A stretch of 14,655 nt of DNA from JBOGGN01 sp050744165 (GTDB lineage Bacteria > Actinomycetota > Acidimicrobiia > Acidimicrobiales > Palsa-688). Position 1 is the first letter of the stretch. Each line of letters begins with the position of its first letter. Positions 1-5,657 of the stretch are shown here, piece by piece. The stretch is from assembly GCA_050744165.1 (NCBI GenBank), contig JBOGGN010000102.1, positions 1 through 14,655 of the forward strand. Direction: 5' to 3'. The translations under genes were made by a program, and so were the position numbers. The notes under the pieces were generated by a model that saw only the letters and a program-made list of their open reading frames with translations, made no database searches and was not told the DNA's origin.

Positions 1-1503
1 GGCCTCTCCCGCCGAGGCGCCGGCAGCCTTTTCGGCGGCCGGCGTCCCCGGCAGGTCGGCCGGGGCCCCCCCCGTTGCCCCGGCATCTTCGGCCGCTGCA
101 GCCTTGGATATCACAGCGGCGGCGACAATCTCGGACTGGGATGTGCGGCCGTCCCCAAGCGGGCCACTGCCGCCGGCGATCTCGGACTGGGACCTCCGCC
201 CGTCCTGGAGCGGGCCTAGGCCACCGATCAGGCCAGACTTGGGTATGCGCAGCTCCCCGAGCGGGCCGACGCCGCCGACCAGGCCGGAGGCCGCCACCGT
301 GGCCGCGGGCCGCGCTACGTGGCCATTTGCCACCGGGCCATTTGCCATCGTGGTGGTCGCCTCGGGGCGAGCGGATCCCTCCGCGGGGCCGGTCCGGGCC
401 AGGGGTGGTCGGGCCGCGGCGGCAGCCAGGTTGTCCAGCAGCAGAAGGTACCGGTCGCTGTTCATGGCGTCGAGGAGGCGTTCGCGGGCGTCTTCCCGCT
501 CCACCGCCAGCCGGCGTAGCAATGCCGCCGCCGGCTTGGCGTCGGTCGGCGCCAGGCCCCGGATCTGGGTCTGGAAACGACCCATAAGGACGTCCGCGTC
601 CCGAACCTCGCCCAGGGCGGCAGCCAGCCAGCCCAGCTCGTCCCGCACGGGACCGGCCCAATCGGGATCCAGGAGCCGCCAGAAGGTCCGTAGGTCGCTG
701 CGCAGCCGGCGGGTACCGACCCGAGCCTGGTGCACGTGCTCGGGGTCGTCTCCCAGGCGCACCCCTGGGTCGTGGCGGATCACCCGGGTCACGGCGGTGG
801 CCACGGCGGCGCCCACCACGTCTGCCACCGTGGCGTTCCGATCCAGGCCGGGGATGACCACGTCGGGTCCGAGCGCGGCCCGGGGGCCGATGGCGCGGAC
901 CACCTTTGGCCGGTCGTCACCTGGTAGGCCGCCGGCGGCGGTGAGGGCGGCCAAGGCCGACTCCAGGAGGTTCGGCGGGGCGGCGTCGGTGACCTCGAGC
1001 TCGAGCTGGCGGAACCGGGCCGCCAGGCGCCGGCCGTCCATGACCGACACCACGTCGTCGTCGACCTCGGCCAGCTTGCGGCCCGCCTCGTCGCGCAGCT
1101 CCACCCGGCGGCGGTCGGTCAGGAGCTTGGCCACTGGCACCAAGCGCGCCGTGCGGGCCTGGGCCCGCACCATGTTGACGGCCTCGGTGGGGACCGGCCC
1201 GAACGACCCCGGCCAACTCAACTCGGTGCGCACTAGGGCGACCCCGTCAGCGTCGCTCGGCAGCTTCAACGTCCAGCCCGACTCGGCGCCGGCACCGCCG
1301 AGGGTGTCGCGGCGGTGACGCAGGGTGACACCCCAGCGCATCAGCCGCAGATCGGCGGTGTCGAGGTAGATCGCCTGCAGCCTGGCGGGTGCCACCGCGT
1401 TAGCCACCACGCCGGGGACGACACCGGTCAGCTCAGGACATTCGAAGTGCAGCCCGACGTCAAGTTTGACCTCGCGTTCAAGGTTGACGCTCGGCTCCGG
1501 CAC
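1..1503 (-). CDS. CYTH and CHAD domain protein (polyphosphate/triphosphate-type), C-terminus outside window
   Basis: The first 501 codons are visible; the gene continues past position 1. Residues 8-205 form a CYTH domain: the diagnostic ExExK signature is E9-R-E-V-K13, followed by YLDTADLRL (46-54), LRHRR (61-65), WTLKLP (77-82) and the later acidic RQLELEV strand (165-171). CYTH enzymes hydrolyse triphosphates (inorganic triphosphate, thiamine triphosphate or adenylate-cyclase-like substrates). Residues about 225-365 begin a CHAD domain, a helical polyphosphate-binding module, with its conserved VHQARVGTRRLRSDL (257-271) and LGEVRDADVL (297-306). From about residue 366 the sequence becomes Ala/Gly/Pro-rich and contains three 17-residue repeats, so the second half of CHAD must lie beyond the edge or be missing. 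The GTG start at 1503-1501 is the only in-frame candidate near EREVK; no Shine-Dalgarno is seen, but a -10-like box lies 7 nt upstream (leaderless type). The domain call is firm; the substrate is not known. Confidence 0.9.
   Translation of the reverse strand, partial: MPEPSVNLEREVKLDVGLHFECPELTGVVPGVVANAVAPARLQAIYLDTADLRLMRWGVTLRHRRDTLGGAGAESGWTLKLPSDADGVALVRTELSWPGSFGPVPTEAVNMVRAQARTARLVPVAKLLTDRRRVELRDEAGRKLAEVDDDVVSVMDGRRLAARFRQLELEVTDAAPPNLLESALAALTAAGGLPGDDRPKVVRAIGPRAALGPDVVIPGLDRNATVADVVGAAVATAVTRVIRHDPGVRLGDDPEHVHQARVGTRRLRSDLRTFWRLLDPDWAGPVRDELGWLAAALGEVRDADVLMGRFQTQIRGLAPTDAKPAAALLRRLAVEREDARERLLDAMNSDRYLLLLDNLAAAAARPPLARTGPAEGSARPEATTTMANGPVANGHVARPAATVAASGLVGGVGPLGELRIPKSGLIGGLGPLQDGRRSQSEIAGGSGPLGDGRTSQSEIVAAAVISKAAAAEDAGATGGAPADLPGTPAAEKAAGASAGEA
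133..285 (-). repeat. Three in-frame 51-bp tandem repeats in the CYTH-CHAD gene
   Basis: Three consecutive 51-bp units encode 17-residue repeats at residues 407-457 of the CYTH-CHAD protein: GLVGGVGPLGELRIPKS, GLIGGLGPLQDGRRSQS and EIAGGSGPLGDGRTSQS. GPL is invariant and a Gly-Gly pair precedes it. On the + strand the period is visible from the recurring start at 130, 181 and 232 (ctcggactggg, then a diverged third copy). The units keep the reading frame, so they are translated as a flexible, polar repeat linker rather than disrupting the gene. Confidence 0.85.
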
Positions 1504-1510
1504 ACGGTGC

Positions 1511-1516
1511 AGGATA
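1511..1516 (-). promoter_or_regulatory. Candidate -10 box for a leaderless CYTH-CHAD transcript
   Basis: On the minus strand TATCCT (fits TANNNT) ends exactly 7 nt before the GTG at 1503, so transcription would start at or next to the start codon. There is no Shine-Dalgarno-like sequence in front of this GTG, which fits leaderless expression, common in actinobacteria. No convincing -35 hexamer is seen. The box lies in the 69-bp gap after the queA-like stop, so this gene could also be read through from the upstream operon. Confidence 0.4.
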
Positions 1517-1572
1517 CGGCACCGGGCTATGAGATGAACGGAAGTTGAACGTCAGGTTCTCGCATTCCGTCG

Positions 1573-2691
1573 TCAGGGCAGGATCAGGTGGCTGTCTCCA
1601 AACTCGTGCCATAGGTAGCCTTCGGCCAGGGCAGCCCTGTAGGAACGGTCGAGCAGCTCGGCCCCGCCGACCGCCTCGAGCATGGCCAGGTGGCTGGCTG
1701 CCGGCTCATGCCAGCCGGTGATCATGCCGTCGACCAGCTGGACTCGGTGCTCGGGGGTCACCACCAGGTCCGTCCACCCGCGGGCCGCCCGGGCTTGGGC
1801 GGAAATGACCGGTGCTGCAGCGGGCGCCAGACCAGCCGTGCCGGCCGTGGCACTGCTTTCGAGTGCCCGCACCACCGTCGTGCCCACGGCGATGACCCGG
1901 CCGCCGCGCCGGCGGGTCTGGTTGACGAGGTCGGCGGTCGACTCGGGCACGTCGAACCACTCCGCCATCGGCGCCTCGTGGCCTTCCAGCGAGGACACCC
2001 CGCAGTGCAGGGTGATCGGGGCGACACCGATGCCCCGGCTGACCAGGTCGGTCACCAGAGCAGCGCTGAACGGCCGGGCGGCGCTCGGCATCTCGGCGCT
2101 GCCGGCGTGCTGGGCGAAGACCGTCTGGTAGTACTCGATGGGCCAGGGCCTGCAGACGTAGGAGTACCGGATCGGGCTGCCGTGGGCTGCCAGCCACTCG
2201 TCGAACCGCCCCTGCAGATTGAGTGAGGCGACCCACAGCCGGCCGGGGGTCCCGTACGGCGCCAGCAGCCGGGCCTCGCCGCCGCCGGGCAGCTCCAAGA
2301 CAAGGCCCGCCTCGGCGGCTGGGAACGGAAGGCTGGCGGGGCGAGCCGCCCGGCGGGGTTCAACCACCCACCGGTCGCCACCCTGGTGGGTCGAAAGGTG
2401 CAGTTCCAACGGCGGGGCGGTGCGGTTGGCGACGGTGCCGCCGGCGACGGTGGCGGGGACTGATGCGGGCAGAGTGGCGGAATTGTTGACCACCAGCAGG
2501 TCGCCGGGCCGCAGGTAGTCGTGCAGGTGGCGGAAGGTGGTGTGGGCCAGGTCGGTGGTGTGGCGCCATGCGACGAGTAGACGCACCTGGTCGCGATCGA
2601 GGCCCCGCGCTTCGGGCGGCTCGGATGCCTCGAGCGAGGGCGGCAACACGAAGGTGTGGCGTTCGCCGGGGCGAACCGGGGCGGCCAGCAT
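1573..2691 (-). CDS. queA: QueA-like S-adenosylmethionine:tRNA ribosyltransferase-isomerase, actinobacterial subfamily
   Basis: The 372-residue protein is collinear with QueA, which moves the ribosyl part of SAM onto preQ1-modified tRNA to give epoxyqueuosine. Recognisable family blocks are LRPGDLLVVNNSATLPA (60-76), YYQTVFA (187-193), RVIAVGTTVVRALES (265-279), GWTDLVVTP (305-313) and the C-terminal GYLWHEFGDSHLILP (358-372). The canonical core APTAGLHF is replaced by MPSAARPF (201-208), and the LHVGAGTF block by LHCGVSSL (228-235). From memory, these substitutions are shared by a QueA-like lineage widespread in actinobacteria, so the queuosine role is an inference by family and may not hold. 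The ATG at 2691-2689 is chosen because it overlaps the stop of the upstream SDR gene by one base (TGATG), implying translational coupling. An in-frame GTG directly precedes it. No other queuosine gene is visible. Confidence 0.85.
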   Translation of the reverse strand: MLAAPVRPGERHTFVLPPSLEASEPPEARGLDRDQVRLLVAWRHTTDLAHTTFRHLHDYLRPGDLLVVNNSATLPASVPATVAGGTVANRTAPPLELHLSTHQGGDRWVVEPRRAARPASLPFPAAEAGLVLELPGGGEARLLAPYGTPGRLWVASLNLQGRFDEWLAAHGSPIRYSYVCRPWPIEYYQTVFAQHAGSAEMPSAARPFSAALVTDLVSRGIGVAPITLHCGVSSLEGHEAPMAEWFDVPESTADLVNQTRRRGGRVIAVGTTVVRALESSATAGTAGLAPAAAPVISAQARAARGWTDLVVTPEHRVQLVDGMITGWHEPAASHLAMLEAVGGAELLDRSYRAALAEGYLWHEFGDSHLILP

Positions 2692-3419
2692 CACGCCACC
2701 GTGCCCGCAGCCGCCGCGGGGTATGGGGTCGCCCACGCCGGGTAGTCCTGGAGGCGGTAGCGGCCGTTGGGCAGGTCGCCCTCGGCCAGCGCTACCAGCC
2801 CCGGAACCGCCACCTCGGGCAGCGGCCGGTCGGAGATGTCCTCGCCCGGAAACGCCTCCTGGTGCATCTGGGTGCGCAGGTCGCCGGGGTCGGCGAGGTA
2901 GACGCGGGGGCCGGGCTCCGCCATCTCCTGCATGAGGATGTTGGTGAGCTGTTCCAGCGCCGCCTTCGACGACCCGTAGCCGCCCCATCCGGCATAGGCC
3001 TCGACGGCGGCGTCGGAGGTGATGTTGACCACCCGGCCGTTGCCGGCTCGCAACCACGGCAGCGCCAGCTGCACCAGCGCCAACGGGGCCAGGATGTTGA
3101 CCTCGTAGACGTGGCGGAGCACGTCGAGGGGGTAGTGCTCCAGCTCGGGCTGGGGGCTCGGTCCGAGCAGGCTGGCGTTGTTGACCAGCAGGTCAAGGCG
3201 ACCCAGCTGCGCCACCGCGGCCACCAACGCCCGCCGGTGGGCGGGATCGGCGACATCGCCCGGGATGGCGCGGACCATGCCTCCCAACTCCTGAGCCGCC
3301 GCCTCAAGGGCGGTGGCATCCCGCCCGTCGATGACCAGCTGCCAGTCCCTTTCGACAAGGGCTCGGGCCGTGGCCAGACCCAGGCCCCGGGACCCTCCGG
3401 TGATGAGAGCGACGCTCAT
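2691..3419 (-). CDS. Short-chain dehydrogenase/reductase (SDR family, classical type)
   Basis: This 242-residue protein is a classical SDR oxidoreductase. It shows the N-terminal nucleotide-binding TGGSRGLG (7-14), the NNAS motif (80-83), the catalytic set Ser135 (in NITSD), Tyr148 and Lys152 (YGSSK), and the post-catalytic DPGDLRTQM (177-185). D55 in GDVAD is the usual adenine-ring contact. Cofactor preference is likely NADP(H), since an Arg follows the Gly at the end of beta-2 (DGRD, 31-34), but this is inference; the substrate is unknown. The ATG at 3419 is preceded by AGGAGG (plus-strand 3425-3430) with 5-nt spacing, a strong ribosome-binding site that rules out the longer in-frame extension upstream. 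It is the first gene of an operon with the QueA-like gene and is transcribed from the promoter at 3456-3484. Confidence 0.93.
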   Translation of the reverse strand: MSVALITGGSRGLGLATARALVERDWQLVIDGRDATALEAAAQELGGMVRAIPGDVADPAHRRALVAAVAQLGRLDLLVNNASLLGPSPQPELEHYPLDVLRHVYEVNILAPLALVQLALPWLRAGNGRVVNITSDAAVEAYAGWGGYGSSKAALEQLTNILMQEMAEPGPRVYLADPGDLRTQMHQEAFPGEDISDRPLPEVAVPGLVALAEGDLPNGRYRLQDYPAWATPYPAAAAGTVA

Positions 3420-3442
3420 GGCGACCTCCTCGATGTTCGTCA

Positions 3443-3476
3443 ACCAGTAATACAAGTTATACCTTGCTTTATTGGT
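3443..3476. promoter_or_regulatory. 34-bp imperfect palindrome over the SDR-queA promoter, candidate operator
   Basis: The left arm ACCAGTAATACAAG (3443-3456) and the reverse complement of the right arm, ACCAATAAAGCAAG (3463-3476), agree at 11 of 14 positions around a 6-bp centre. The element covers the -10 box and most of the spacer of the promoter at 3456-3484. A second, perfect 7-bp inverted repeat, CTTGCTT (3463-3469) and AAGCAAG (3479-3485), overlaps the right arm and the -35 box. Size and placement fit a dimeric repressor site, but no regulator gene is adjacent. Confidence 0.5.
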
Positions 3477-3484
3477 CTAAGCAA
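3456..3484 (-). promoter_or_regulatory. Sigma70-like promoter for the SDR-queA operon
   Basis: Reading the minus strand, TTGCTT (plus 3479-3484) is followed after exactly 17 nt by TATAAC (plus 3456-3461), matching four of six and five of six consensus bases. The start of transcription would fall near 3449, giving a leader of about 30 nt that ends in the AGGAGG site of the SDR gene. It stands out as AT-rich in this GC-rich window. Confidence 0.65.
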
Positions 3485-3504
3485 GACCTGAAAGGATCTC
3501 CGCC

Positions 3505-3870
3505 GTGGAGGTCACCCGCGCGGAGTTCGAGGACCTGGTCGCCGACGCCCTGGACTCGCTGCCCGAGGACCTGGGCCGTCTGATGGACAACGTGGTGGTC
3601 ATGGTCGAGGACTGGCCGACCGCGGAGCAGCTCGTCGGCGTCAAAGGCACCCTGCTCGGCCTGTATCAGGGCGTCGCACTCACCCATCGCGGGCCGCTCA
3701 GCTACATGGGCGCCATGCCAGATCGCATCTACATCTTCCAGGGGACCATCTCCGAGCGATCCCCCACCCCCGAGGTGCTCGTGGCCCTGGTTCGGCGGGT
3801 GGTGATCCACGAGGTGGCGCACCACTTCGGCATCTCCGACGCTCGGCTGCACGAGCTGGGGTGGGCGTAG
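3505..3870 (+). CDS. Small zincin-like metallopeptidase family protein (HExxHxxGxxD)
   Basis: A compact 121-residue protein with the zinc-binding motif HEVAHHFGISD at 102-112: His102 and His106 would bind zinc with Asp112 as third ligand, and Glu103 would be the catalytic base. The preceding RIYIFQGTI (74-82) and the Glu/Asp-rich helical N-terminus are typical of the short actinobacterial 'metallopeptidase family protein' (former DUF1025, minigluzincin-like). No signal peptide is visible, so it is probably cytoplasmic; no substrate is established for the family as far as I know. The GTG start at 3505 has AAAGGA about 9 nt upstream and gives the usual family length. It is divergent from the SDR-queA operon, sharing an 85-bp spacer with a palindromic element. 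Confidence 0.88.
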   Translation: MEVTRAEFEDLVADALDSLPEDLGRLMDNVVVMVEDWPTAEQLVGVKGTLLGLYQGVALTHRGPLSYMGAMPDRIYIFQGTISERSPTPEVLVALVRRVVIHEVAHHFGISDARLHELGWA

Positions 3871-3887
3871 GGCTGAGCTTGGAGCTC

Positions 3888-3914
3888 GGCGTGGGGCTGG
3901 GCGTGGGGCTGGGG
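3888..3914 (+). repeat. 12-bp direct repeat forming a G-quadruplex motif
   Basis: GGCGTGGGGCTG occurs twice in tandem (3888-3899, 3900-3911). The G-tracts GGGG, GGG, GGGG and GGGG between 3893 and 3914 are separated by loops of 2, 3 and 2 nt, a short-loop G4 motif on the + strand just after the metallopeptidase stop. Related diverged copies (GGGGTGGGCGTAGGGCTG) begin within the last codons of that gene. Confidence 0.6.
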
Positions 3915-4006
3915 TCCCTGTCTGTTGTTACCGCAAGCTCGCCGGCAATCGGGCCACGGCAGGAAGAGACTTGGTGCCGCGGGAAAGGACTTGAGTACAG
4001 CTGTTG

Positions 4007-4054
4007 CTCTTGGTGCCACTTACGACCGGAATCCGGCCTCACCGGTGCCAAGAG
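4007..4054. terminator. Nested inverted repeat between convergent genes, possible bidirectional terminator
   Basis: CTCTTGGTGCC (4007-4017) and GGTGCCAAGAG (4044-4054) can pair at 9 of 11 positions, and the loop holds a second hairpin-forming sequence, CCGGAATCCGG (4026-4036). The element lies between the ends of the metallopeptidase (+) and the beta-propeller gene (-). There is no clear T-tract, so intrinsic termination is only a possibility. The rest of the 238-bp spacer, apart from the G-rich repeat, shows nothing I recognise. Confidence 0.35.
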
Positions 4055-4108
4055 TCAAAGATGTTCCCAAGACTGCGCCCGCCTCGTCGAGTGGGACCGA
4101 CGGCCGGG

Positions 4109-5554
4109 TCAGTCCCCGAAGGCCATCACCTGCCCGCTGGCGGCGATCACCACCCGGCCCGAGCCGGCGGCCGGTGAGACGAACCGTGAGGGCACGGTGC
4201 CGATCGATTGCCGGAAGACGACGTGGCCATCGGCGGGGTCCACCGCGAGGAGCTGGCCGGCACCGGTGGCCACCGTCCACACGGCGCTCGGGGTCACGAT
4301 TGCCGGCCCAGCCGTGTCGGCGGGTGCGGTCCACAACACCCGGATCTGGTTGCCGGCAATCGAGACCCCGACCAAGCCGCTCGGGCAGGGCACGAACAGC
4401 GTGGCCCCGGAGTGGCTGACTCCGCCCATGGCCAGGTCGGTGCACACCTGGGCCGAGGACAGCTGGCCCCCGACGCCGCCGAGGTGGCCCGCGTTCAGGA
4501 GGTAGCCGATGCCGGACTTGCCGACCTGGAAGATCACCGACCCGTCGAGCACCGGGTTGGTGGACCCGAGGTCGGTGTCGCTGGCGTTGAGCCGAGCGAA
4601 GTCGGTGGGGGCAAACGAATCCAGCAGCTGCAGGCCGGCACTGAGATGGACCACGGCGTTGCCGTAGTCGTAGCTCCCGGTGCTGGAGCTGTTGCCGCTG
4701 GCCAGGTAGAAGCTGCCGTCGGGGGCCACCACGGCGCCCGGCGGCGCCCAGAAACCGCCCTCATTCTCCGTGGGCAGGGTGAAGTAGCTCGGCGTTCCGA
4801 GGCCGGCTGCGGCGACGGGCACCGCCGTCACCCGCCCGTGGTAGCTGCCGCAGTCGCCATAGCGGCCGCCGAAGGGCACCAACACCTCGTTACCGTCGAG
4901 AGCGAGTGCGGCCCGCTGGTTGTCGGTGGTGTAGCTGGAGCCGGGCGGGTCGACGTCGGTAGAGGCCACCAGAACCCCCGTGGCCAGGTTCAGCTCGTAG
5001 AGGATGTCCTTTCCCGGCGCCACCAGTCCCACCGCGAAAACGCGGTTGGCATCAGGGTCGGCCACGGGAGTCCCGGTGATCCCAACTGGATCGACGTCAC
5101 CGCATGCCAGCGTGCTGTTGGGCAGCGGCGTCCCCAGGTGGTTCTGCCACAAGAGCGCGCCCGACGCTGCGTTGACGGCGTACATCGTGTCGTTCTCGGT
5201 GGCCGCGATGACGGTGTCGTCGACGACCAGTGGCTGGGCATAGACGGCACCATCCAGGGCGGTCGCCCACACCCGGCGCACTGCGGCCGGCGTCGACGGT
5301 CCGTCGGGGGCGACGCCGCTGCGGCCGGCGTCGTGGAAGTAGGTCGTCCAGCTGCCGCTGGTGGCGGCGCTCGTGCCGCCCGCGGTCGTCGCCGGCGACC
5401 CGCGGCTGGTGGTGGGCGACGAGGTGACCGACGACGATCCCGACCTGCTCGAGGGCGTGGTCGTCGTGGCCTGCGTCCCGGTCCCCGACGAGCACGCCCC
5501 GGCGACCAGGATGGCGGCGAGAGCGGCGAGGATCAGCACTCGGTGTCGGCGCAT
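4109..5554 (-). CDS. Putative lipoprotein with PQQ-like beta-propeller repeats
   Basis: The 481-residue protein starts with a lipoprotein signal: positive MRRHR, hydrophobic residues 6-18, then AGAC with the lipidated Cys at 21 (the -3 residue is Ala, slightly off consensus). A Ser/Thr-rich linker (22-68) leads into a beta-propeller from about 69. Blades are recognised by repeated patterns such as DTMYAVNAASGALLWQ (122-137), ILYELNLATGVLV (184-196) and the C-terminal GQLLAVDPADGHVVFRQ, typical of PQQ-like/quinoprotein-dehydrogenase folds. PQQ binding itself is not shown; many such secreted proteins are scaffolds. Four Cys lie in the propeller (151, 235 and two later), allowing disulphides and fitting an extracytoplasmic site. 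The start ATG is preceded closely by GGGG (spacing only 3 nt), a weak ribosome-binding site. It lies 103 bp downstream of the VOC gene on the same strand and may have its own promoter. Confidence 0.85.
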   Translation of the reverse strand: MRRHRVLILAALAAILVAGACSSGTGTQATTTTPSSRSGSSSVTSSPTTSRGSPATTAGGTSAATSGSWTTYFHDAGRSGVAPDGPSTPAAVRRVWATALDGAVYAQPLVVDDTVIAATENDTMYAVNAASGALLWQNHLGTPLPNSTLACGDVDPVGITGTPVADPDANRVFAVGLVAPGKDILYELNLATGVLVASTDVDPPGSSYTTDNQRAALALDGNEVLVPFGGRYGDCGSYHGRVTAVPVAAAGLGTPSYFTLPTENEGGFWAPPGAVVAPDGSFYLASGNSSSTGSYDYGNAVVHLSAGLQLLDSFAPTDFARLNASDTDLGSTNPVLDGSVIFQVGKSGIGYLLNAGHLGGVGGQLSSAQVCTDLAMGGVSHSGATLFVPCPSGLVGVSIAGNQIRVLWTAPADTAGPAIVTPSAVWTVATGAGQLLAVDPADGHVVFRQSIGTVPSRFVSPAAGSGRVVIAASGQVMAFGD

Positions 5555-5624
5555 GTCCCCGCCATGAAAACAGGCGCTCAGGACAACGGGGGTTCGGCTC
5601 GGTCCCGCTCCGTCGGCGCGGGTT

Positions 5625-5646
5625 GTTCGTTCACCGAACCATGGTT
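5625..5646. repeat. Small palindrome and hairpin after the VOC gene
   Basis: AACCATGGTT (5637-5646) is a perfect 10-bp palindrome, and GTTCG-TTCAC-CGAAC (5625-5639) forms a 5-bp hairpin beside it. Both sit just downstream of the VOC stop codon in the 103-bp spacer before the lipoprotein gene. This could be a weak terminator or a protein site; no T-tract and no good promoter elements are evident here. Confidence 0.3.
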
Positions 5647-5657
5647 GGCGCCGCGGC

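Noticed and set aside
104..1318. Plus-strand open frame (404 codons) opposite the CYTH-CHAD gene
   Set aside because: Ser/Arg-rich low-complexity translation without motifs, while the minus strand encodes clear EREVK and CHAD signatures.
2692..3057. Upstream in-frame extension of the QueA-like protein to 494 codons
   Set aside because: The extension overlaps the SDR coding region in another frame and has no QueA similarity; the coupled ATG at 2691 explains the start.
3698..4051. Minus-strand frame with Pro/Thr/Ser repeats (SPTPSPTPSSKLSPTPT) over the G-rich repeat
   Set aside because: The pattern is simply the translation of the complementary G/C-rich direct repeats; it has no supported start and overlaps the metallopeptidase gene antisense.
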